This document shows, piece after piece, positions 55,478-64,000 of a stretch of DNA of 64,000 nt; positions within the stretch are counted from its first letter, which is position 1; each line of letters opens with the position of its first letter. The notes beneath the pieces are model-generated. The model made no database searches, was not told where the DNA came from, and saw only the letters and a program-made list of their open reading frames with translations. The position numbers and the translations under genes were made by a program. Source of the DNA: Arctopsyche grandis (lineage: Eukaryota; Arthropoda; Insecta; Trichoptera; Hydropsychidae); the NCBI RefSeq assembly GCF_051622035.1, contig NC_135362.1, forward strand, positions 29,385,001-29,449,000. Reading direction: 5' to 3'.

Positions 55478-55640
55478 GACCATTTCACACATGGCGATCT
55501 CACACACGAAAACCATTGCCACGAAAATCGCGTCGATGGCTCTCGGTGGGCGGAATTTTAGAGAGCCATATATTCCGTAATCGAAATTTTAGTGACATTT
55601 AGTGCAAGATCACCATATGCGAAATAGTTACCGAACGGTT
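55478..55640. mobile_element. Small MITE with inverted ends, intact copy
   Basis: GACCATTTCACACATGGCGA and, inverted, AACTATTTCGCATATGGTGA. The interior GCCACGAAAATCGCGTCGAT and TTTTAGTGACATTTAGTG matches the halves at 49490 and 50050. Confidence 0.6.
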
Positions 55641-56085
55641 TTTTTTATAACAGCATATCTTGGCAGTGATTATGAATTACAAAAAGTCATTGATTTTTAT
55701 CAATTCAAAGCTTTTGAGTTTAATTATGTTGGTATTGTACAAATTAAAATACTAAAATACTGTTACCTGTAAGATGCAGCCACCTGAATTTGAAACTGAA
55801 CTGTGGATCGTCTTTGACTAAAATGGCATATATTTTAATATATTTTACAATCTCTGATAGTAATTAAGACGATTCAATTCTATCAATTGTATTGTATTGT
55901 GAAAGGATGATAAGAAGGATTCAAATCTTTTATAAGAATGATTCAAATACATGTGAAATGTACCTTTGTTATTGATTAAATAAGATTGCTACATTCGATT
56001 TGGTTCAAAAATTTTCCTATACAATCACTCTGATAAATATTTCAGATAAATAAACAAAAATATAATAATTGCTTTTGCTGTGTAT

Positions 56086-56231
56086 CAGTGGCGGCCTGTG
56101 CATACGGGGTGTATACCTGCAGCCCTCCCTGTATATATATATACATATATACATGCTATTTTTACTTGCTTTCGGTCCCGATGATTCATCTCTGCATCTT
56201 CGCTGATGTGAATTTTCACGGGCCGCCACTG
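56086..56231. mobile_element. 146-bp hAT-like MITE with 8-bp TSD
   Basis: CAGTGGCGGCCTGTGCATAC and, inverted, CAGTGGCGGCCCGTGAAAAT. Flanked by CTGTGTAT / GTGTGTAT (7/8). Confidence 0.75.
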
Positions 56232-56739
56232 GTGTGTATTAATTAAACAAATCTATTATATTCAAATACATATGTACATTATAGTCAGAGAAATGGTATT
56301 ATAATAGAAGCGTTCTTTGGAATACATTTCTTGTTTCAATACACGCGTACCGTTTCCATAACAACGCAATATTGAACGCGTATGCATATGCTATTGCCGA
56401 ATGCTGACGCTTTCATGAAAACTTTCATATACGATTTTAATTGAATAATATGTTTCTTAGATGATCAATTCACTTATAAAAATGTATCCCATGTTGTTTA
56501 TTGTGTGTTTTTGAATGCATTGTGCAATTTTTAACGATGCACTTGCCCATTGCCCTTGCCTAGAAAAGTTTTTATCGGACATATGTACATCGCCCACCAA
56601 GCATCAAATACAACTGATGCTAAAATTATTTAGGAATGTCTGTGGACAATCGTCACTTGACAACAATACAACGCCTAAATCCACTTCTATTATTATATAT
56701 GTACATATGTATATAAATTTTTTATTTTTTTTTATTCTG

Positions 56740-56855
56740 TGAATGTATGTGTGTAAGTGTGCGTTTGCTGTTTTTGTGTGTGTGTGTGTTTGTTTGTGTT
56801 TGTGTGTGTGTGTGTGTGTTTGTTTTCTGTTTGTGTGTGTGTGTGCGTGCTTATG
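56740..56855. repeat. (GT)n/(TTTG)n microsatellite
   Basis: Interrupted TGTGTGTG and TTTGTTTGTG runs. The Val/Cys-rich frames over it are artefacts. Confidence 0.9.
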
Positions 56856-57124
56856 CACGCATATATGTACAAACACATGTATGTTTACTTGAGGTGTGCG
56901 TGCATTCGCACGGCACATTTCAGATATTATTTCCTAACGCATGCGCGCTTTATGTGTTCATGCGTTGTTTTGTTTATTTTGTACTTGGTTATGTACAGTG
57001 TGGTTTTCTTATTAGAACAGTGATGTGCAGTTGTTCTTGTGCGATATTCATGAACAACCGTCTCGTTCTCCAACGAAAGGGTCTCTTGGGGGGTGGTGGC
57101 CTCATTGGGGGGGGTGGTGGCCTC

Positions 57125-57278
57125 ATGTAAAAACGGGAATGAGTGTCATTGCAATGCATTGTTGCGTTGTTGGGGTCAACATTGCACCACTTGCGTTGTT
57201 AGGGTAAAATAAACAAACAATTAAATTATTTCAAATGTGTTCGCTGCCTGCGTTTTTCTGACAAATGGGAACGGGACA
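57125..57278 (+). mobile_element. Helitron fragment, same family as the 6166/11803 arms
   Basis: AAACGGGAATGAGTGTCATT, GTTAGGGTAAAATAAACAAA and GTGTTCGCTGCCTGCGTTTT match 6695-6835. It is truncated at both ends, just before the LINE at 57340. Confidence 0.65.
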
Positions 57279-57339
57279 TCATTTGGTGTTCTCAAGTGGT
57301 CTAGATTTGCCCAGAAATAAATAGGGACATACATTTATA

Positions 57340-58195
57340 GAAAAAGTGCAAAAAGCATTTCTTCGTTTTCTTTATAAGAAAGAGTATGGGTACTACCCAT
57401 ATCTCTATCCTACTCCTTTCCTTTTGGGCATGCTTGGGTATAATTCCCTTGAACTTCGGAGAAACTTCTCGTTAATTCGTTTCGTTCTCCAGCTATTGCG
57501 TGGTAATACGTCATGCCCGTTGTTGCTGGAACAGTTGGGACTTTATGTACCTAATAATTATGTGCGTGTTAGACATCATCATTTGATGGTTGTACCTGCT
57601 GCTCGCACAGTTCTCTTTCGAATGGCTCCTATTCCAAGAGCTATTCGACTTCTCAATGAAATCGTTGCTGCTGTCCCTGAATGTGATATTTTCCACCTTG
57701 GGGAGCGTAGATTATCGGATATTATTTTAACATATTTATCTGGTAACCTGCGCTCATCATTACTTTCTTAATTTGAATGTGATGAATGAGTGGAATCTTA
57801 ATCTACTCTCTTCCATTTGGGCCTCGCTGTGATTTTATTTTTATTTATATTTTGTTTTATTTTATTTTACTTTTTCTTTCTCCTTTGTATATTTTTATAT
57901 ACTATTTTAATTTTGTTCAGTGTAAACAAAGAATGGGATTTATGGATTTTATTTTTAATTTTTACACTTTTGTTATTTTTTTTCTCTCTGAATGATGTAT
58001 TATTTTCCTTTTGTTACTTTTTTTTATTATTTTATTTTACCATGTTTTCTGCTTTTGCTTTTTTCCTTTATTTACAGTTTACTTGTTTTTATATCATGTT
58101 TTTATATGTTTTTCAAATGTAGGCCATTGTGGCGCATTAGGTTCTTCCTGTAATGCCACAATGGTCCAAAACTATTAAATAAATAAATAAATTTC
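57340..58195 (+). pseudogene. LINE 3' end: C-terminal ORF2 plus 3' UTR and (TAAA)n tail
   Basis: The 57346-57771 frame encodes VQKAFLRFLYKKEYGYYPYL, GMLGYNSLELRRNFSLIRFV, LYVPNNYVRVRHHHLMVVPA and PIPRAIRLLNEIVAAVPECD, the last part of a Jockey/CR1-superfamily ORF2. The 3' UTR is T-rich, ends CATTGTGGCGCATTAGGTTC...CAATGGTCC and finishes in TAAATAAATAAATAAA. 5' truncated. Confidence 0.8.
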
Positions 58196-58934
58196 ATTTG
58201 ATGAAATACTATTAATCTTGATCAAATCGTTTATTCGTTACTAAAAGCTCAGGCTGGCAGAAACTGTAACAAATTTAAACATTTCAATCAAAAGCTTCTT
58301 CCAACAAAAACAGATTTTATAAAAAATAACCAATAACTAGGCAACTTTTTCATCCCCTGAAAAATTTTCAATGCAATGACGTCACTGAATAATGATATAC
58401 ATATTTATTACACTAGTCTAGACATATATTTTACTATTGCTAATTCAATAGTTACATACCAGATATGTTCATCACTCTCCACTTTTCATTACATACATGT
58501 TTGGTTGAAATTCGTACATGATATTTGGTCGCAAATGTTTTCGAGTAAAAATAATTGTATAGTAGATGAATTAAAAAGAAAACAGCAGTCTTGTTTTTGT
58601 CAGTGGCTTTTCAAATTATGTTCCTTTGCATTTGATCACATGTCAAACATTTCATATTATTATTCACATTCAATTCAACATTTAGTGATGAAGTACATCA
58701 TTACATAATTTTGATGTCTGTGACAAATATAATAAATTCTCGATTTTCCAACTGCAGATTTTCCATTATACTATTAATTTCCTGGATAATCGGGAATGTA
58801 TGCTGCGTTGTATTGTCTTCAAAGTTTTTTATAAACTGTAACAATGTTGGTCATAGTGTCGCGTGAATTCCATAGATGTCACTTTACATGTATGTACATA
58901 TGTTGGTTTATATTTATATTAAAATTATTATATT
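58196..58934. other. No gene seen
   Basis: AT-rich. The 110-codon frame 58376-58708 has no recognised similarity and ordinary AT-rich composition; treated as chance. Confidence 0.3.
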
Positions 58935-60400
58935 AATATATAATCTTCTTCTTCTAATGCCGAATCCGTCTTCGGACGTAGGCGTCTACCATGGGCAGAC
59001 ATCGTTTATGGCCCGTGCGAATTCTTCCCTATCATGGGCAAGCCGAAATAACTTTTCGAGACCAAGTCCCATCCATGACCTGATGTTCCGGAGCCAAGAG
59101 AGCTTCTTTCTCCCAAGCCACCGTTTGCCTTATATTTTCCCTTCTATGATTATTTGTAGAAGGCGATATTTGGGGCCGCGAATAATATGGCCAAAGTATT
59201 CCATCTTACGGCGCTTCACCGTGTCAAGAAGCTCTCTCTTTTTATGAAGCTGGAGGACTGTTTCGTTTCTTACATGCTCCTTCCACGAGATCTTTAGCAT
59301 CCTCCGGTAACACCACATTTCAAATGACTCTATCCTGTTCATGGATGCCACTAACAGCGTCCACGTTTCGAATCCGTACGGCAAACACCGACCAAACATA
59401 CGAGTCCAGGACTCTTAAGCGCAATTTCATAGACAACCTTCACCTATGCTTCACCTGTATGGAATAACGCCTCGAATACTAACCTTTCCAAGCTCCAAGT
59501 AATACAAAATAAATCCCTAAAAATAATTTATAATACACCCATATATACTAACCTGAAAAAACTGCATACCATATATAAAATTCCGTTTGTTACAGACATT
59601 ACTAACAAACTAACCAGTAGATTCTATGACAGAATCACTAATAACCATACTAACACACTTGTGAAGAGTCTCGGTGATTACAACAAAATGTCTATACCCT
59701 TCAGGTATAAACACAGATTACCTAAACACAATCTGCTTTAGATCATTGACTTAAGAGAGTCTTTAATTAATACTGTGTATTAGATGTATTATGAACATTT
59801 ATAAGGATTGTAAATAGGTTTTTGAGCTCTTTTTCCTATTATGCTTTAGATTAACATTAGAATAATATAATACTGTAATCACTAACCAAATTAAATTAAA
59901 TTGTAAAATAGAAAATGATCAGTAGATAAGTAGCTATTAAAATAGATATAAGATGTATTGTGAACATAATTTCGAAATAATAAAAAGCAGTTAAAAATCA
60001 AAAATAGACAACCTTCGACAACACAAAACTATTTTTCATGCTGCCGAAGGCATTTCTTGCTATTTCGATCCTTCTTCTTATCTCCATTTCGGAACTGACG
60101 TCCGTATTGATTATTGCTCCTAGATATTTGTATTGTTCGACCTGTTCAATCATTTGTCCGCGCACACTCAGGTTTAATGGATCCGTCTTTTCTTTACATA
60201 TGACCATTGATTTTGTCTTGTTGATATTAATAGACAGACCCCATTTTTGACAAGAATGATCAATTGCGATCAATAACGATTGCAGGTCTTCGGCACTCTC
60301 AGTCAATATTGCCGTATCATCAGCGAAACGGATATTATTTATAATTTCGCCGCCTATTTTTACTCCTATTCGACTATCGACTGCCTGGTTGAACACCATT
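58935..60400 (-). pseudogene. RTE-type LINE, split by a Jockey insertion
   Basis: Minus strand 60399-60017 encodes reverse transcriptase around the catalytic loop: IGGEIINNIRFADDTAILTE, NINKTKSMVI, VEQYKYLGAIINTDV, RRRIEIARNAFGSMKNS. The sequence resumes at 59399 with LPYGFETWTLLVASMNRIES, WCYRRMLKISWKEHVRNETV, RKMEYFGHIIRG, then a frameshifted end to about 58940. The intact copy would carry the FADD polymerase motif; the 5' part is missing. Confidence 0.85.
59442..60003 (+). mobile_element. 5'-truncated Jockey-type LINE inside the RTE
   Basis: Encodes YASPVWNNASNTNLSKLQVI ... KLTSRFYDRITNNHTNTLVK to a stop at about 59742, then a 260-bp 3' UTR ending in AAAAATCAAAA. Flanked by a perfect 13-bp duplication ATAGACAACCTTC (59429-59441 and 60004-60016). 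Confidence 0.92.
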
Positions 60401-61964
60401 TCTCTTTATTTTTTTGTGCATGTTGAAATGATCATGTATTTTTTCCATTGTCTCTATTTCATGGCATTTTTCTTCCAAGTCCTTCTCTTTCGCTTATCTT
60501 TTATCTTTTTGCGAATCATGCGGTGGATATCTTTATATATAATACTAGCAAGTAAATAGTAAACTAAACATGCCAGATTTCGAATTAAAATATAAACATA
60601 ACATATATCATGCTAGATCAAATGAAAAACATACACATTCAAAATATGTAAATGAATTACTAAAAATTAAAGTCCATCTTGTATGGGGATATTTTTAAAG
60701 ATTACACATAATCCCAAATTACTCAAATTGTAATGACTCGTTTTTTAAAGTGAAATTTTATATGTATGTATTTTTATATATAAATAAAAAAGGAATGTTG
60801 TGCCATTAGTGTATTTATGTATTGCCATTGTCAGCACAAAACCTCCAACACTTCATCTTACATTATTGCGTAAAGACTTTCAACTTCATTACACGTATGT
60901 ATGTACGTTTAAAGCAAAAGTGAAAAATTTTGTTCCGTGGGCGGCTTTGCATTGACACCGACTATACATGTAGACACAGATTTGCGGTGATATTATATAT
61001 TTCGGCACCGAATTATCATACCCTTCACTGGAACTCTGAATGTATTAATATCTGAAGATATTAGTCATTTTCATTTTTTTCATTTACGAACACACTTATT
61101 CTCAATGCTGTGTTCCGTGTCAAATTTAATTTTACACATTCAGCCCGGCGCATGATTTCATACATTTGCCCATGTCGCGGCACTGTCACGCGTATCGGCA
61201 CCCAATTTCGCGTGACGGCATTAAATCACTTTATATAATGAGTTGTCCCTAAATCTTTAGAATTTTATAGGAATTTTAGTGTAGGGGTGCTTAATGAAGT
61301 GGAACCGTAAAATTATAGTCTGCTATAGCACTATGCGCGTGGCCACCGGTAGTACACGCCGGGTTGAACTTGCAATTTATTTCGTACAATATTCATTCAA
61401 TACCTGGCATATCTTCATACATATTTCTTTGTATTTTTACTATAGTGCCATGATAGGATGCCCCAAATCGACATTATGGCCAATAAATGACATATGCATG
61501 TATCTTTTCCAAATTCAAACATAAACATAATAGATAGGTATGAGTTAACTTTTGATATTGGCAAACTCTGATATTAAATGATCGACTTGAATGTAACAAA
61601 TATGTATATAAATCTGAACAGCAGCATCACAGAAATACTTCAAATCATATGTAAATGTATGATTTTCTTTCTATCCCGGGACCTCTCAGTCGGTATTAGC
61701 ACACACTTACAACTAACTTTACATATTCGTTTATACAAATATGACTGTTTTGTTTGTTTATTCGCTATGAAAATCGACAGTTTTCAATTTGACACCAGCA
61801 AATTTGGTATACATATCCCACGGTACATGTTAACTTAGACGGTAGACTATAATATGTTATGAAAACATTCAATTTTTATCTCTTTTTCAACTTTCACCCA
61901 CCCGAGCAACGCCAAGCAATTCAGTTACTAAGTATGTACATATGTATAATATATTTTGATTTTG
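60401..61964. other. Repeat-derived DNA, no gene seen
   Basis: 60905-61115 matches the unidentified repeat at 46556-46785. 61553-61605 is an inverted scrap of the SINE body. 61800-61925 (AGCAAATTTGGTATAC..., CCCGAGCAACGCC) resembles parts of the Helitron arm near 6495 and the sequence at 11756. Short frames here are not convincing. Confidence 0.4.
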
Positions 61965-62985
61965 ATTTTTAAATGCTTTTTATTATTACGAAATTATGTT
62001 CACAATACATCTTATATATATTTTAATAGCTACTGATCTACTGATCATTTTCTATTTTACAATTTAATTTAATTTGGTTAGTAATCATAGTATTATATTA
62101 TTCTAATGTTAATGTACAACATAATAGTAAAAAGAGCTCAAAAACCTATTTACAATTCTTATAAATGCTCATAATACATCTAATACATAATATTAATTAA
62201 AGACGCTCTAAAGTCGATGACCTAAAGCAGATTGTGTTTAGGTAATCTGTGTTTATACCTGAAGGGTATAGACTTTTTGTTGTAATCACAGACTCTTCAC
62301 AAGTGTGTTAGTATGGTTATTAGTGATTCTGTCATAGATTCTACTGGTTAGTTTATTAGTAATGTCTGTAACAAACGGAATATTATATATGGCATGCAGT
62401 TTTTTCAAGTTAGTATATATGGGTGTATTATAAATTATTTTTAGGGATTTATTTTGTATTACTTGGAGCTTGGAAAGGTTAGTATTCGAGACGTTATTCC
62501 ATACAGGTGAAGCATAGGTTAATAATGGTAATATGAGTGCGCGATATAATTTTATTTCATTTTGAGTTGATAAAGAACTATGGCGATTAAATATTGGATA
62601 TATTGAGGATATACCTCGCATCGCCTTGCATTTCGCTGCCTCAATATGAGGTGCCCATCTCATTATTTTATGGAACATTACTCCTAAATATTTTATTACT
62701 GACTGCCATTTCAGACTTTCTCCAGAGGGGATTTTCAGATCTGAACTTGGCTTATGCTTTCTAACACTAAAGTATATGGCGTCTGTTTTGGTTTGATTAA
62801 TTTGAATTTTCCACTTAGTGAAGTGTTCAGTCATTGTTTTAATTGCAAATTCAAGATTTTTAAGAATAGTGTCTGGTTTTTTGCTACTTGTGAAGCAAGC
62901 GGTATCATCTGCATTATATAATATATTTAATATCTTACATCTGTATGAAAGTTTCAATAAACTTTTCTTGGTAGTAAACTTTCTT
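61965..62985 (-). pseudogene. Jockey-type LINE, 3' half with NADD motif and late frameshift
   Basis: Minus strand 62957-62286 reads ILYNADDTACFTSSKKPDTI, FTKWKIQINQTKTDAIYFSV, VIKYLGVMFHKIMRWAPHIE, LYRALILPLLTYASPVWNNV, the reverse transcriptase from the catalytic loop on. The usual Y(A/M)DD tyrosine is Asn here. A 1-nt loss makes VKSL end in TGA, while the copy at 59442 continues. The 3' UTR ends in AAAATC repeats near 61965. The start is truncated. Confidence 0.85.
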
Positions 62986-63081
62986 ATTTAATTGCAATAC
63001 TGCTTGTGTTCGCCGTACACTCGATGTGTACACATAAAGTTGTAGATTTTATCGTATCACAGTTGAAAAGTGAAAAATTAA

Positions 63082-63327
63082 TTGACACGATGGAAAATTG
63101 AAGAGCCGTGTGTCAAGCCACGATCAGTCCTTGGTCGGACTAAAGAGAGGCTGCTGCCAAATATGGTCAGCAGTCAGCTGCTGTCTCACCTGGTCGCTGA
63201 CTCACATGCAGCGTTGCTAAACGCACTACCTACATACAACCTGACTATCTATGACTTTATAAGAACATTCGACGCTCAATATCTCCCTCGGATTGATGCG
63301 CTTTTCCGAGGTTTTCCTAGAATTTGA
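63082..63327 (+). CDS. Hypothetical 81-codon ORF, unrecognised
   Basis: MTRWKIEEPCVKPRSVLGRT, then LLSHLVADSHAALLNALPTY and FIRTFDAQYLPRIDALFRGF. The region (about 63090-63325) is less AT-rich than its flanks and amphipathic in look, but no family comes to mind and no splice context is clear. It could be an exon of a downstream gene or chance. Confidence 0.2.
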   Translation: MTRWKIEEPCVKPRSVLGRTKERLLPNMVSSQLLSHLVADSHAALLNALPTYNLTIYDFIRTFDAQYLPRIDALFRGFPRI

Positions 63328-63396
63328 CGTATGGATTCAATTTTAAATCGGAATTTATTATTCATATTGTATTTTGAATACATAAATCATTATTTA

Positions 63397-63840
63397 ACCA
63401 GTAGCGTGGTCTAGTGGTGAATGTTGAATTATTCCGTACTTGATGTTACGAGTTCGATTCCCCGCTAAGTCTCGCTATTGGCCAGACCTTGATTTGTCAA
63501 GGTCGATCGTTTCTTATCAGAATTTGCCAATTTTTCTGATTTTCATTGAAACGATTCCTGTAAAATTGGCGTTTCCTTCCCAATTTTCTGTTGCAAACCT
63601 TTAGTTATTGTTATATCTTAGGTTTCGCCATATTGCTCACCATAGATGTCTCTGTGGTTGTGTATCGAATATAAAATTCGTATTGTTACATGAAAGTTAT
63701 TCATCGTTATTTATCGTATTAATACGATATTTGTAATATCTGACGACAGATGTCAGATATTGTTTAGATTTACATGTATCTATGTAATAATTATGCCTTC
63801 CTGGTATATTTGTATATATGTATGTAAAATAAATAAATTA
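63397..63840 (+). mobile_element. Full-length tRNA-derived SINE
   Basis: CCAGTAGCGTGGTCTAGTGG (A box), ACGAGTTCGATTCCCC (B box), body GTCAAGGTCGATCGTTTC and GAAACGATTCC, CATAGATGTCTCTGTGG, tail GCCTTCCTGGTATATTTG and a final AAATAAATAAAT. Confidence 0.85.
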
Positions 63841-63894
63841 TAATATACACATGTGTGTAGTTCTGCTTGATAAAATCAAGTCACATATATTATA

Positions 63895-64000
63895 TTTTTA
63901 CTTTACCAATAAACGTAGGAACAATAGATGAAGTTTTGGGGTTTGGTGCATCCGCTCTAAAATCGCCAGACAAACGAACGACAGATTAACAGAACGGCAG
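63895..64000 (+). repeat. Start of a dispersed repeat, cut by the window edge
   Basis: TTTACTTTACCAATAAACGT and AACAATAGATGAAGTTTTGG match 10050-10095 and 18478-18525. Confidence 0.5.

Noticed and set aside
56604..57130. Val/Cys-rich and His/Thr-rich ORFs
   Set aside because: They cover GT/TG microsatellites and a transposon fragment on both strands.
58740..58830. Third pogo-type end pair
   Set aside because: TTCTCGATTTTCC and GGATAATCGGGAA words are too short and decayed to define an element.

Overview
The window looks like nuclear DNA of an insect. It is AT-rich, has GT-AG spliced genes, long (TA)n and (CA)n microsatellites, short TTAGG-type blocks, a tRNA-derived SINE, Helitrons, RTE/Jockey-type LINEs, pogo, hAT and TTAA-type DNA elements, and single-coding-exon TRP channels of the insect Painless family. 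The TTAGG-type blocks argue against a fly, but the order cannot be fixed from this window.

Two kinds of host gene are present. The first is a complete plus-strand gene for gamma-tubulin complex component 2 (GCP2/Grip84), in 16 coding exons from 511 to 44611. The exon lengths sum to 2589 nt (862 codons plus stop) and every splice phase closes. Exons 1-12 lie within 511-4861. Intron 12 is 35.7 kb (4862-40603), and exons 13-16 follow at 40604-44611. Intron 8 has a GC-AG boundary.

The second is a set of three Painless-like TRPA channel genes, all on the minus strand. painless-1 (7009-9913) and painless-2 (32737-35665) sit inside the giant GCP2 intron, antisense to it. painless-3 (50652-53491) lies about 6 kb beyond the GCP2 stop. 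All three have one coding exon preceded by a matching splice acceptor just upstream of the ATG, so a shared non-coding first exon is likely. painless-2 carries a frameshift before S5. painless-3 has Q where the other two have E in the pore motif.

Most of the rest is transposon-derived and heavily nested. 1-300: LTR fragment inside a small repeat. 2.5-3.8 kb: SINE split by an element with 8-bp target-site duplications. 5-12.8 kb: painless-1 between inverted repeat arms of about 0.7 kb. 13-16 kb: pogo/Tigger remnant with a TTAA element inside, then a perfect 30-bp-TIR element. 16-31 kb: (TA)n, Helitron ends, fold-back elements, MITEs and RTE fragments. 31.8-32.3 kb: AT-rich minisatellites. 35.7-40.3 kb: a pile of MITEs, a hAT element with an 8-bp duplication and a Helitron with a GC-rich minisatellite. 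41.1-44.1 kb: tandem Helitrons and a four-layer nest in the last GCP2 introns. 45-50 kb: MITEs, two solo LTRs, and a LINE collapsed to fragments. 53.5-64 kb: inverted repeats, LINE 3' ends, and an RTE split by a Jockey element with a perfect 13-bp duplication.

GCP2 is a housekeeping microtubule-nucleation factor and the painless genes are sensory cation channels; nothing suggests a shared pathway. The strongest leads are the painless cluster overlapping GCP2, the divergence of painless-3 in pore and gate, and the inverted arms around painless-1.
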